Shown: piece by piece, positions 12,701 through 27,700 of the stretch
Position numbering within the stretch: the first letter of the stretch is position 1
How the letters are laid out: each line of letters starts with the position of its first letter
NCBI RefSeq assembly: GCF_964204645.1
Contig: NC_134026.1
Span: 19,238,650 to 19,302,649 of the forward strand
DNA from: Tubulanus polymorphus
Taxonomy: Eukaryota > Nemertea > Palaeonemertea > Tubulaniformes > Tubulanidae
DNA length: 64,000 bases
Direction of reading: 5' to 3'
Notes under the pieces: generated by a model
What the model was told of the DNA's origin: nothing
The model's database searches: none
Seen by the model: only the letters and a program-made list of their open reading frames with translations
Made by a program: the position numbers and the translations under genes

Positions 12701-15700
12701 GTTCTCTCACGAGTTCCTTGTTATCGTATGCAGCTGACAACCATCGGCTGAATTTGTATTTCAACATCTCTTTTGTTGTCATGTTTTGCATCTTCACCTG
12801 AATACGAAAGATGAGTAAGCTACTTGACGAACGAGAATTGAACTGGTGGCGAGTGACAATCCTCCAGGTTTGACAGTACCGCATTCAGTTAATCAGCTGT
12901 GTTTAAATTGTGTCTATATACTGGTAAGTTTCCTCCAAAGTACCGGTAAGTCAATTATCAATCTAATATCATAGTTTTAGAGGCTCATCTGATATCAATA
13001 GGATTTGTAAGCCTAAAAATCCGGTTCAAAGCTGATTTTAAATGACTACCAGTATGTAAGGCTCACTGTTATCTTGCCATCTGGTTTTCAATTGATCCCA
13101 TTGATGGCCAAATTTTTCAAAACAGCCATAGCCTATCCGAGAAAAATGGTGGTAAGTCTAGTTACTTACTTCGTGAACTTTCCATGAAGCTTGAGTAGTT
13201 TTATCGAGAGGTGCCATCTCCAGGCGGATTTTAAATATTTCTCCCAGAGAAGACAAATTTATCTAAACATCAAGAAATAACAGATGAAGTGCTGGAATAT
13301 CATGAGTTTTTTTCAGGATTTTGTATCAAGTATTTCAATGATTATTACCCGTGGATAATGTGAGTTTGATTGACAGAACATCATCTAAAAATACCTTACC
13401 TTAAACTGGTCTTTGTTGCCCATTTCAAACAGACCGGCATCGTTAGTCGATCCTAAACTGATGAGATCTGAATTTCCAGTGTCTGAATAGACGACCATTG
13501 AAATTTCGCAGTTAACAGCTGAATCGGCTGTTGAGACCCACACCTTCCAGTCACCAGCTACAAAAAGGGAGAATATCAAGCAACCTAAGCGAAACCTTTT
13601 CACAATATCTAGTTAGAAAGGTGAAGCAGCAACAGTTTCAGTTTGACTCGTGTCATCATTATCAAACTAGAGTTCTGAGAGTGTCTTAAAAAGGTATCAA
13701 TATGCAGCCTTACTCCGCACATTAAAGGCTTTCACCATTTTAGTGTGAAGTCTTGACTAATTCAGACTTAGTCCATTTGATAGCTCATTTGTAATTTGTC
13801 ATAGTTCATTTGTAATTTGTGAGGTCCTGAACCTGAACAATTAAAAATTCGAGGAATAGTGAGATAAGTATTGAATATCTGAGCAGGATGGGACAGCTAG
13901 TATATTGATACCTGCATTTGTAATTCCTATGGCCTCTCGACTACTCCAGTAACTAAGAAAGAATGAGTATCTAACCACCTTATATGGTTTGAATGCCATG
14001 AGAAATGTTAGGAAAATGAACATATAACCCTATAACTAAACATACGTTCGAATGTGGATGCATCAGATTTGGCACTAGCTGGTTTAACTGGAGTGGAAGG
14101 TTTAGGTGATTTCTGTTTTGGGGTTGGAGTTCGATGGTGTTTTCGTCCAGAACTCTGTGGCCGATGACTGACAGGAGGTGATGGTAGGATTTCATATTCC
14201 GGTGTTGGTTTACGGGGAGCTTCTTTACGTTTTCCAACTAGAAGAACAATTGAATTTTCATAACTATAAATAAAGTTACATACATGTACAATACATCAGG
14301 TCTAAGGCTATAGCTCATAACTCGATATAACAACCGTGTACAGGATGAAATTGAATTAGATAATCCTTGATTTGATTACTGTTGATTTCACAATTTCAGC
14401 ACCAACAAATTGATCATAAGATAAACCTAATCAATGCTTGTTCAGACGTGTACCCGATACAGCCAGGAAACCAGGGAGGTGGACGTCTTTTGTTTCATGT
14501 TTGAATTTTTTGCAATGCAGTTCTGCATTGGACTTAGAATAGCCAAAGTTTCATGTAAGGTGACGTATCAAACCGCAAGTAACATCCTTCTGCTTTATCA
14601 AGCCTTTGCCTCTGGATAAAATCCTTAGTTATTGTTAAGACTTTAATAGAAATATAAAGACTATAATGTTACTTACATTCGATAACTTCCGGGAAGATCC
14701 GAACGTTTGTATCGCCAGTATCGACTGTAGGCCGTATTCGTCCATCTGGAGTCATACCGATGAAGAGACCTCTACTAGCAATTGATTCAATCGTAATGAA
14801 TCCATTATCTTTATAGCGAGACATTTTGAAGTGACAATAACGATCGCCTTCACCCTGAAAAACGTGCATAATAAATCTAGAAATTCTTATAGCACTTATT
14901 CGAGAATTAAAAAGCCACTCATGACCTCTGAATTATTGATCACTTAAGGTAGATGCACACAACAGTCAAATAACATATTTCCAACAAAAAAATAGTTTGT
15001 GTTTTTGTCTCCTCAGGCAAGAGAACACATGAATTTGTCTGTGCGTCTACATTGTAAATAAGACTAACCTGGCAATCACAATTTCCATCTTTGAGACGTA
15101 TGAATTGTCCAGGAAACACTGCGCTTTCGAACATGCGCACATTGTCTTCGGAGACTTTATGTACTTTGAAATGAGCCATGCGATTACGTTTGCCGGTACC
15201 ATATAATGTATTGTCATGATCTATGGCAATCGTTTGCGTCAGAGACGTACATAACATAATCGTCCCTTGGTCCCTTAGCATCCCCTGAAATCAGTATGAT
15301 CAAAAATTTTAAACACATCTGGAAACCAAATCTGACTACAGTTGACTCTTCCTCTGACTCTGACTCCTAACTGGTGATTCAAAACTCGTCCAAAAATTCT
15401 AATACTGTATACCTTGCCTAACTCAGACAAACTTGGATCGGCAAACTTGAAGTCAATTGAGAGAACCAAAGTCCAAGTTAGGGATGGGACAAATAGCTAG
15501 GAAAGTTTCGTTTTTGTCTGCGAGTTACCAGAGCTCAAAAGTATTAGTTAGCCATGTCTGAGTTAGGCGAGGTTTACCGTAATAAAGAATATCTTAAAAA
15601 CCTATAAACCGCATAAAAGGAGACGTTTTTTTTTTGTGTGTTTATTCATCACGTACCTTACAATAGACCACAAACTGTTTAGAAGGGTCGGCTTGACTGC

Positions 15701-18700
15701 CTCGCGTGTCACCAGTTTTGCTATCTGTTTGAACGTTAATATATTGCATGTTATGCTTGCACGATTCTAACATGACGCTACGATCGGGCTGTACCCGCAC
15801 TCGAAATTCACAATAGGCACCTCCGCGACCCTAAAATTGAAAAATGCATTTATAGTATTTTGCACTAATTAACAAAACTAGCATTCAGTAAAATAAAAAG
15901 GTAATTGACTCCCCATGGATTGTTTTTTATTTTTTGACTTTTTGATAGATGTTTTGTTAGAAAATTGGACCATCTCCAAGTCACTGAATACTTAAAGACA
16001 CTTCAGTTGTTGTATTATAAACATACAAATTGCAATTGCGTGCCATTTGCTCATTCACACGTAAGTTAATCATAAAGCTGTGCATCATTTCAATTAATAA
16101 TTACTTTGCTCAGGGATAGTTATGAAATCTTACATGAATTTACAGGTAGGCCCACTTACCGTCGGTACAAGGTATGAGCTTTCCATTGATGAAGTTAACT
16201 ATGAAGTGGTTTATGCGCCCGTGGCTATTCTTAACTCAACTAGAACATATGCAATGATATGAAGATTTTTCTATGACTATGTTACTTACCAGTCCAGTTA
16301 CGGCATTACTGTCAATAGCGAGATGATTTCGAGGATTTGCTAAACTTGAAAATATGCGGATCATTCCTTTGCGAGGTACACATGTAAAAATGGCTGTAAC
16401 AGATAAAATGAATATCAAATAAACACAAACAGAAAACATGCGACATACTCAGCATAGCTGACTTGGCAACATCATAATTTTTTAGGATATTTTTATTTCA
16501 GTACATATTATTTTGCCTGTAAGTGGGATTTTTTTCAATTTACCATGTCCTATTGTGCATATTCTGCCACTAGTACTATAGGCCTATATATTTGTATCTG
16601 AATTACTTATAACAATACAGCTGAATTTTAAAATCAGAAGATTCACTGGTAATATTTCCATCAAGAATTTCACGGAGTTGGCATTCCCGTTCGCTTATAT
16701 ACCTATGGGTAAACATATTTAAACCTTTCTATACATTAAGCATGAACCGGATCTATTAACTGCTCCCCTGACTCAAATCAATTCACTGATGTGGAAAACA
16801 CTAACATAAACGAAGGAAATTAACTTACAGTGGTCGTCTTCCATTTCTCCGTGTCCATCTACATGACCTTTATCGTCTATTTGCAGCGTGTGCTTATTCA
16901 ACTTCGAGAAGAACATCACTTCGCATTGAGAACCGAACTTCCATTTCTCGTATTCCCACTGAAAAAAAATACAAGATTCGATAAAGTTTTTTTGTCAGAG
17001 AGGACACAATACGATTTTATCAACTTTTTAGGGTTGTATCAAAAGGTTAGGAATACTTAAAATGAATTAGACAGTTATTCTAATTGACGCAACTATTGAA
17101 ATTTTGAGAAGCTCCCTAACTCAATTATGAGAAGATTCGTTGAGTAGCCGTGTTAACCGGGTATAGAATAAATAACGAGACAAGTAGTACTATATAGGTT
17201 AACTATTTATTTGACACATGAGCTTTCGCTACTAATGAATGGAAGCTGCTTCAGGTGAATGAGTATAGTCACCTGAAGCATACATAGGTAGCGAAAGCTC
17301 ATGCGTCAAATAAATAGTTAACCTATATAGTACTACGCTATTAACGTCTCGCTATTAACTCAATTATGAAATTAGCTTCAAATGATGTCCAGCAGCTGTG
17401 GAAATAACACAAGAGAACACAAACAGCCAATATTTTAGTACCCTGTTTCCGAAATCTATTTAGATTTGCTTTCTATCAATAGTTTCTATCAGACAGTTGC
17501 TAAGAATCAATTCAAAATTTGTTGACCTTCATTGGAAACTTGCAGTAAAGCTCGCCTAAAGACTGGCTATTGTAACACAGTACCACTTAACCAACAGTTC
17601 ATCTATATTTACCATTTCTCGTTCAATATGGTCTTGCATGTATTCTTCTTGTACTTTCAGCTCACGCACTAATTTTCCATCATCTTCGCCTTCATCTAAC
17701 CATCTAGAAATGTAATATACATATATACATATGATTTGTTTCCAAAGGCTGAATTGTTCAGTTCCTGTCTCAGCAAGTGGTTGCTATGGGATTCCCATAT
17801 ATGTGATGGGTTTGAACCCCATTTAATATTGCCATGTTGTTAGGCATGCCACTTATCATCGTTGGCTCACTCCACCTAAAAGCAATCTGACGATTTTGGA
17901 TATTCCTGGAGCCGCCCATATTGAATATATGCATGAAAACCAAAATATGGCTTCGTGCTATCATTTTGAAGGAACAAAGAGCAACAAAACATTCATGTTA
18001 TATGCACAACTGATCTTAAGCTAATCTAGGAACTCGATCAGAACGACTGTCACATAGACAAAGCGACCAAGCACTGACCAGTCAGAATTTTCGAAGACTC
18101 TTAGCTAGATTTGAAAAGTGACTAGATCACAAGAAATGCTTCCGACAATTACATAAATGGATTTTGTCTTGTGACGAATGTCAACAAAAATTACTGAGAT
18201 AGAATTCTATTCTGTACTAACCTGCCACATGGGAAGACATATTCTTCATGGCTATTGGCATCAGCATGCTCTTTGATGATGACTTTGTCCAAGAACCAAC
18301 CCAGGCCGGGTCCAGCACCGTCGTGACCTACTATGACCTTCACTAATTGACCTAATGACACTGCCTCAACTTCGAAATTGTCAATCTGGAAAAAACCCAA
18401 AAGATTATGAATACTTTGTGAATTGTGTAGCCACCAAAATGATTTCATTTCACTCCATAGCCATGATCAAGGAGAAGGCCAAGGCAAACCGTTCACACTA
18501 GTACCAAATGTCTGTTTGACAAGGGCCAAATTTAGCTTGAGCAAAAGCATCAGACCAGGCCCATGTCAAATTTTAGCATGGGTCGAATCACTCTCTAATC
18601 AGGCACAGGCCAAGTTTGACTCGGGCCTGGGTAGGGGACAGTTTGACCAGGGTAAGATCGTGGCTTGTATGATTTTGAATTGGAAAGCAACCTCAAACCT

Positions 18701-21700
18701 AGGCAAGTGGGGAAAAAGGACACACCTACCGAATGCTTAAGGTTAGAACATTTTCTTACGTCCAGACCAAGGTACTCAGAAGTATTTTGACAAAAAATCA
18801 GTGAACACAAAGCAGATATTGATTCATTGATTCAACCCTGCAATGCTTACCTGTCCTTTATTGAATATTCCTTTTGACATACTTTTAGCTTTCCACAACT
18901 GACGGACACCCGAGTCTCCTCGCTCACCATAAATTGTCATATAAACATTGGCGTCGGTTCCAGCATTATAACAATCACCAGTAATCACCGATACTTGATA
19001 CTTCAGAACTAAAAAATAATTTCGTCATACATGTACTAGTACTTTTAATACAAAAATCAAACCCCATGATTTTAGGAACTTTATATTTCAGATATTCAAG
19101 CATGACTTCAGATGCATGGATTAAGTAGAGAGTGTAAAATCCTCCGTGTAAAATAGAGAGTAAATCCCATAGAGAAAATCAAATTTAATAATGAAAATCA
19201 AATTCAATAGCTATGCATTAATATCATAAGTTCATCTAATCTGGATACCTCTCAGGTAGTACAATAATTTTCATTAGCTAATGCAACCTGCAAACAAGCT
19301 TTATTGCAGGCAGTATAAAGGCTTACATTACATTATCAAGTTTTAACAATTTGAAGATGAAACATACTAAATCATTGACCATTGAAATATGGGCTAATGA
19401 AGATCCTACCTACATAAAACCCAGAGTTAATGAATCAGATTAAGTTCCAGTAACTAACTATTCTGAAACTATGGGCTATATGAACCTAATTTTTATCAAC
19501 TAGTGATTTGAGAAAAGAGAAGCATTTGCCCAGAAACAAACATAAGGGTGCACAATTCCTGAATTAGATTAAATGGATTAGAAATTTCTTTTAAGATTAT
19601 TCAACCAAAAACCTACTGAACTGATTAAACATTAACTGAATTAATGAAGAAATTTATTTGCAATAAAGCTTAAAAACAAAATAAAAACAAAGACTAACAA
19701 TGCAATAGCCGCAATTACATGGAGAGGATTTGGACTGTGCCTATTTGGCACCTGTGTGAACAGTTGTTCTAGGGCAAAAACATTCGTGTGATTGTGGCTA
19801 ATGAATATCATCTGATCCTTTAGAGTTAGAACTTTAAAGGTGTTTGCAAACTACGTTAGATAAATCAATCTATATGCTTTCAACATTCCAGAACTGATTC
19901 CACGGTTTTGGGTTTATGAAATTTGACTTTAAGACATTGTAGTCAATTCGACAGTGCTCACTGACATTGTGGAACTGGGCCCTGTATTTCACCCAAAATC
20001 CCAAGAAATGAATACCTGGTAAAACGTTATCTCCGCGTCTGGCGACCGGAATTTCACGGCATATTTCGCCGTCACCTTCATCTTTCGATAACCATTTCCG
20101 ACATATAAACACTAGCTCTTCATCTGTATCGATATCCCGCATTTTTACCTGAAATAAAATCAATGAAGATTATGAAATGGTGGTCCCTAAAATCCATCCA
20201 TTTCAATGAAAAGTACTTATAATGTTGACAGGTATAAATGGAGCACCCATCGGCGCACGCCCAATTCATGTTGATTCAGAGCGTGAAGCAGCGTTTAGTA
20301 CCAGAACTATAAACCGCAATAGATATTTGGCCCAGTTGTTATGGAAAATGCTGCATGAAATTCCACAATTTCAGCATTTAAATTCTTTATTAAAAAGTGA
20401 GATAAAGTGATCTATTGATTCTAATTGGCCGATATGAATTGGGACGAGCATTCCATAAGATAAGGGCAACAATGGAAAATGCCCTGCTGTTACTATTGAT
20501 ATACCCGGTTATCACATTTCAAATGCCAATGAATGGAATCTCGCCAAGGCTGCACCTTACAAAAATTGAATTTGCGTGTTTTCGTGTCACTCAAGGCGGG
20601 AATATCTTCAGAAAATTGTCCTATAAATCAGTTGTTTTGTATTGGTTGCTTATTGATGTACCTCATCGCAGAACCATCCCGGAAAATCTCCGCTGTCGTC
20701 GTGCATGATTCTTATCTTGTATATGCTCCCGATATTGCCCACTGAAATCTGAAAAAAGACAATTATGAAAAATGTTTTGTCAGTTCATATATATACTCTC
20801 CAGTTCAGTTATAACCCTGTAAAATCATTATTATTCATTGCAATGTATATCAACATCCCTTCATCTTTAAGAGTAGTTTGGCATTAAATAGGGGAGTGGT
20901 GTGATGGAAAATGTTCCTACATATTTGAAATCCAATGCATTGACCACTGCACCCTGAATAACCCCTTCGGACATTCACCATTTAGCGAAGTATTGACGGT
21001 CAATATTGATTTTCAGTATGATGATGAAATACACTTACATTTAGCATTTGTTAGTTAAACTATGTCTGGTATGAAGTTCAGCATTTTGACGATCAAAAAT
21101 TGGAAGAATGATGATAGAAGGTCGAATGTCTAAATGAGGGTGGGTCAGACGGCAGATTTACCTGTATGCGGTATGGATCATTTGTTAGTGGGTAACCGCC
21201 TAGGGGAGCGTACCAGATTACATTATCAGATGCTACTTCAAGAGAGAGATAATGGTACACAGTTACAGAGATAAAGGCGACAGATAATAACGCTGATCTA
21301 TGATTGTCACTGATATCACGTTCATAATGGATACATTGGCGGATACTAGATTTCACTTAGGTGTTATATAACAACTGATTTTCATGGATGAAAAAGACGG
21401 AAGTGAGCCGATATCGTGTTACGGACAACATCGATATAACTGCGTAGTTGGACGTGGTGATACTGCGTTCAGCTCATTAAATGAGAACTTTTCAGCGGTA
21501 TTGATTACTTAAACCGGCGACACTGTTGATTATAGAGTTCCTTACAATTTTAAGCACCACGCAATGCTATAATTTGCACTTCGGAGGAGATGAACAAATA
21601 TATACATGACAACGCAAATATAATCATACAGATTCATGTATTTCACTCGACTTAATTACGTAGTATAAGATGTTCGAAAATATTTCATCCCCCTGTCCTC

Positions 21701-24700
21701 CTGAACAAGCCGACTGAAAGAAATTTAGTTCCACTTATTTTCAATTCAAAATGCAATATTAGCCAAATTTTAGCACGAGACAAATGATTGCGTTTGAATT
21801 GCAACTGGTACCGGAAATGACTCGCTTCGCTTTGAGCGATGTTTAGTATCGAGTGAGAGCTTGCGTGTGAGCGCGCTCTCTAATTAGGCGCCGGTCAAAT
21901 TTGACTCGGGTCTGGTCCGTGCCAATTTGGCCCGGGCCAAATCGCCTCCATGTGATCACTATTAAGCAGAAAAGTTACACTTATAACTATTTACAGCATG
22001 ATACTGTGTATTTAATTTTTTCATTTACCTAGACCTTCGTTATATCAATGGAAATCGCTCTGAGGCAATATTTGAGCATCAAATTTTGAATATTATCTTG
22101 GGTACCAGACCCCCGTTCAGTTCCAGCCAAATTAAAAATGAACCCACCCACGTGTTTCTCATGCTGCGGGCATGTGACTTACCGTAAGTCATCTTGTGTG
22201 TTCTAAACATTATCTAACAATACAAGCACTTTATTACGCTCCAAAGTAATAATGACTATTGTCCTTTTGCAACATTTGCAGGGCTTAGGTTTGTCAAACA
22301 ATATATAAGTTGTCTTTTGCTTCTTGCCTAGGGCCCGAGTCCTGGATCAAAGACCTGATGTACTGGTAATTGGCACAGTTACTGGTACTGTAATCTAAAC
22401 TAATATTCGTCATAACACTAGACCATATGAACTTTGACATATTAGTTGTTATATTTTGCTTTATCACAAACAGTAGGCCAGTTTTACAATTCCTGAATTC
22501 ATTTTTTTTGTTTATAATAGATTTATAATAGAGGAAATAGATGTACATATGCTCATAAGTATGGACTCTGAAATGCACTAAAATTACATAATAGGAACTG
22601 AAGAAGATTTTCCAAATTCCAAAAACACAATTGACATAAACAATCATCACTTACATTCCTCACTACAACAGAGTGATATTCAGAAATACAGATGAATAAA
22701 TGGAAAGGAAAAATAATAGTCGCGATCACATGGAGATGATTTGGCCTGGGCCAAATTGGCACAGATGAAACCTGAGACAAATTTGGCCTGTTCCTAATTA
22801 AAGAGAGTGTGATTCATTTCCAGAACAAGTATCAATTCACACGCAATAATTTAACCCACAGAGATGTAAGTGGCCAAAGGAAAAAAAGGAAAATAGTAGA
22901 TATCCCAAAAAATTGGGAAATTTTTCAAATTTTAAGTGTTCTCAGATGCAATTTCACAGCATTTTTCTTAACCAGGAAAATGGAAAAAAAATGGAAATCT
23001 GTCAAAAAAACGGAAGTCTTACATCTCTGAACCCACGCTAAAATTTTGCGCAGGCCTGGTCCAACATTTTAAGTTGCTCCGTGCCTAATTTGGCAAGAGA
23101 CTAATTTGGCCCTGGCTGGTGTGATCGTGGCTAAAATCACCATAGCATGAAAAGTTATGCAATGACACAAAGAGACACCAGGAAAAATCAGAAAAAAAAT
23201 AGTCGTGAAACATTGAGAAATGAAGCTGTCAAAGTGACATAAATGTCTTCGCTATTCGGAAAATAAAACACGTATAATGGTCGATAATGTACCAGTTATG
23301 TACCGAGCTGATTGGTTATAATGGTACGCCGCTGTTCTTGACATCGTACATCATGCGATGTTGACACAATTCAATGATGCGTGAACGCTTACACGAAGCG
23401 ATACATCTCGCGCCACCCGATACCGACATACACATTTGTTGGCGTCAAAAATCATGCGACTGAGACGCGTTTTTTTTTTCATTTGGACAAAATTGAATGC
23501 TATGTAGATGATCGATTGATCGGATTAATTTCGTTGTGTTATCAGCGCTGATAGTTTTTCTGAGTCGAATACATAAGAAAGAGGCAGAAAATATTTAATT
23601 TTACACGACATCTAGCAATCTCATCAAATTTCCATGACTGTTCATTGACTTTTAGGTATTCTACAAAATTCCCCAACTCCTTAAAAAGAAAAGAAACTTT
23701 TTCCCGATTCTCGGGTAAGTGGCAACCCTGAATTATGTTTCAGCGTTATTCTTAAGTCTAAATGTGCATTTATACAGTGCATATGCTAAAACGACTATCA
23801 AATTCTAATTGGTCAAATTATCCAATTCTTTTTTAAGTATTGAATATTTCATCAGCAATTGAAATTGAAAGCATCGTTTTGAAAAAAAACTGAATATCCG
23901 AAACCACCATTGGATACACAGTACGACAAATAATTGATGAAAATTACCAACATAGTAGTCCGATATATTGAAGATCATCTTTGAAATAAACATGTTAGGT
24001 TTCAAATTTAACCAGAGAATATCTCAAAAATGGAATTTGGGTTCTCACTGGTGATAATGAAATGGTACATATCATGTAACATTTGAAGCAAAATTTGATG
24101 GTATTCGCCAGATTTACTGGCCAAACCAGAAGTTCACTGGTAAAACCACTTGAATGGCTTTAAGAAGGCAATGAAGTTTTAATTGATCCGATTCAAAGCC
24201 GCTCTAATGGCATTTTACTGAATCACTCCGTTCGGTCTTAGATCATTAGTATGATTTAAAACTTGCTGAAACCCCTTTTGATTGTCGATCCTTATTAAGA
24301 TCTCTTCTAAATAAATCTACAACTTCAAAAGCACAACATACAAGAGTGATCAATCGTATAGGGTGACATAACTATAAGATATAGTCATGGTTCCCACAGT
24401 AGTATGAATCAATAATTCCAAAGTTTTTCCCAAGTATTTCATGGGTGATTTTTCAATTTTTCTAAATGGAAATGAACTGATACCATGCTACACTAAACAC
24501 TTTAGTGGTGACTGGTTGATAAAGGTGATTTTCGAGGGAAATATCGCTGAAGGAAGTTGCCCTTAGCAAACGCAATACGTGAAATATAAATAATTTTCCC
24601 ACATATTTCCCTAGAGGACTAGAGGAAAATTTCTCAAATTCCCAAATATTTCCAAACTGGGAATATTATTCCAAAATTCCCAAGTTTTTTCCAATTTCCC

Positions 24701-27700
24701 TGTACTGTGGGAAGCATGTATAGTTATGATCACAACGACAGAACCGGTGGTTGTAGGCGATACATGAGACCGTTAGACCTTATAAACACGATGTTTCTTA
24801 TATAGCGGAATGAAAATCGTGTACCATGGTGGCTAGCGCTAACAAGTACCCCAGACGGCAACCCCCGCACACAAAAACATACATATACATGAAAAGGAAG
24901 GGAGGAAATTGTATTGAAGCAAAAGCGACGACAAAAGACAACATGAATTACATATTAGATTCAGGGATACCTCATCATACACTAAAACCAATTCGTCGCC
25001 AAAGCGTGCACCGCTTTCCCAACCACCAATCGATTGAGAATCATCGTTAGACTGAAAATACCAAATACAATAAGCCATCTCAAATCAACTGTAACAGCGA
25101 TCGATCCTAGGGATACTTAACATTTTTTGTCAAAATACGGTCTGAAATTTTGGTGCCCCTCAAATTTCATCGACACAAATTATCTAAGGGCTGGCAATCT
25201 CAAATCATGTGGGTTGCAGATGCTTTCAGGATGCTTTGAAGTGCACGTTTTCTTTTAATATCTTGATATCCAACTTCAGTTGTTCCCTGTTTCTATCTAG
25301 TGCCCTATCCTTTCGCGGATTGAGACCATGTTTATTATTACGAAAATCCCACAATAAAGACGAAAAAATAAAGTCCGAAAATGTTTTTTCCTTGAGCTAG
25401 TGTAGTTTATTCAACGTTTCCGCTATATACTAATAGTCACAATTGGGAATACTGAGATACAATAGAAATTGTGAAATATATATACGATCCAGGACAAAGA
25501 GACTTATCAAAGTAATCAAGAGTGATACAAACTAAGGAATTATGTCACATCATCAGGCCTCTCCTAATGTAAGATCTTAACACTCGGATGGGAAGTTCTT
25601 GCATAGTATGCAATATTTCAAAGTGATTAGTCTACGGCAGATTTTGGGCTAATGCTAATGCACTGTAATTGGGTTTTACAGGTAATTTGGAATTATCATT
25701 ATTATTATAGATATAACTACAGTATGTCTAAGTTGCCTTCACACCAATGTTATCACAAACGAATGAAATGATTTAGGTTGTACTACTACTTATCCACTTC
25801 ACTTTCCCCTATGGCACGTTGCAAAATTATGACATGAATTAAACCTCCAACTAGTATTGGAAGCACTAATGCTCTGCATTTCAAATGTTGAAATCCATAT
25901 TTCCTGTACTAATAACATATCGATTCATCGTACAATCAGCTCGACCTGCTTTCGAAACACTGCCCGATGCGTGCATGTCAATCATCACAATATTTTTTTC
26001 AGTCTGATGAACACGCTTAAAAAAGCGCCGCTCAAAAAACAATTAGAATGCACGGAAATTCAATTTGTCGCCGATCAAATAACAATAAATCCAAATATTG
26101 GCACGACCCTTGTTGATTATCATTTCGTCGCGATGCATTGTCGATAAAAAAAATCGCGACGCGCTTTCAGAATAAATGAGCGTCATAAAACGAATTGAAA
26201 ATTGAAAGCATCCCGAATCGGCGCGATTCATCATTCGTAGTTGATTCAAAATGTAAAGTACCACGCGGCTAATAAATTCTTTTCAGAAGTAGAATCCCTC
26301 GGGGCATTGATATCCGCGTGAAGGGGAAGTGTTGTTTTTTTTTCAAAACCGCCACCACACTTGCTGGCAAGCTCCTGCGGGTTGCCAGCGGTTACGAATG
26401 TTGATATTTCCCCAGTACGGCGACCGCGTTGATCGATGTTATTCGCAAAAGGACGACGTTTTTAACAGTATTTACAATCAACGATTTTTCAAGTTTCATT
26501 TTTCGTTGAGTTCGGGCAATAAGTTATATAAAGTAGTATGTATGTATGAATCAATCTGATGAATAAGTGGTTCAGGTTGGAAACGTACAATTTTGAGTAG
26601 ACATAATTCATTTTCTGTGATGTTTCAAATTTTCACTGCGATTCATGATCAAGTGCCCTGTCTACAATAGATTGGTACCATTGACCTGGGTCATTCGGTG
26701 CAGATAGACAGAAATTGTACACAAAAGACCGGATTCTTAAGTGTGTTATACGTACGTGGATTTTCAAAATGCTTAAGAGAAAAATTATTGTATTTTCGAA
26801 ATACGGGTTTCTTGATATATTGAAACAGTTAACCCTTTCAGTGCTGACTAACTAATACCCTAAACTGCTGGGCCATTTATAGACTGGTATTACCTTTAAC
26901 CCGGGGGCTAACTCAACTCATTTTCAATTGAGTTAGTCCCTGGGTTTAAAGTAATACCAGTCTACAAAACCCGACCCAGGAGATAATTTGAAAAATTCCA
27001 CCTCATTGTGCTGAATAACAGGCATATCTCTTTAATGCATCTACACCGTGGTGCAGTGCATCATTTAGTTACTAATACTTAACTGTGCTTGACAGATGCT
27101 GCCATCTTTCATTGGAGATGAAAACTAATTACTAATTACATCAATACACCGCAATGTGGTGTACTAGCAAAGTCATCACCAATTTATACACCGCACTGCG
27201 GTGAAGACACGTTAAAAGGGTTAAGCTTTTTGTATTCAGCAACGTTCTAGCTTCATAACCTCAGGAATATTAATTGAACCGACTAGATGTACATCTATGA
27301 AAAGTTTTCTCATATGTTAAGTTTTGGTTTCAAAGTACTCGTTAGCCTATATCCCACTTGTTACATTCAGATGAATTTGTTGAGAACTTTATAACGAAAT
27401 ATGACAATTCAATTTCCGATTCAAAATAAATCGATAGTTTTTATAATTTCATCAAAATTTTAACGCCATCTTTTTTCTCAAGCCAAAACTAATTGAGAGA
27501 TTACCACACAGCTGAATAGATTAATACCCTACATATTGAGCTTTAATGGCACAAAACATCAATTCGCAATTAGTTCTGAACTGGGTCTCTGTCATGTTCA
27601 CGATAACGATAGCATCGTACATTATCAAATGATGGCAATTCATCAAAACTTTTTTCGGAGCTTATTAAATCATTCGGAGAGTAATAGAGTATCGCATGCT

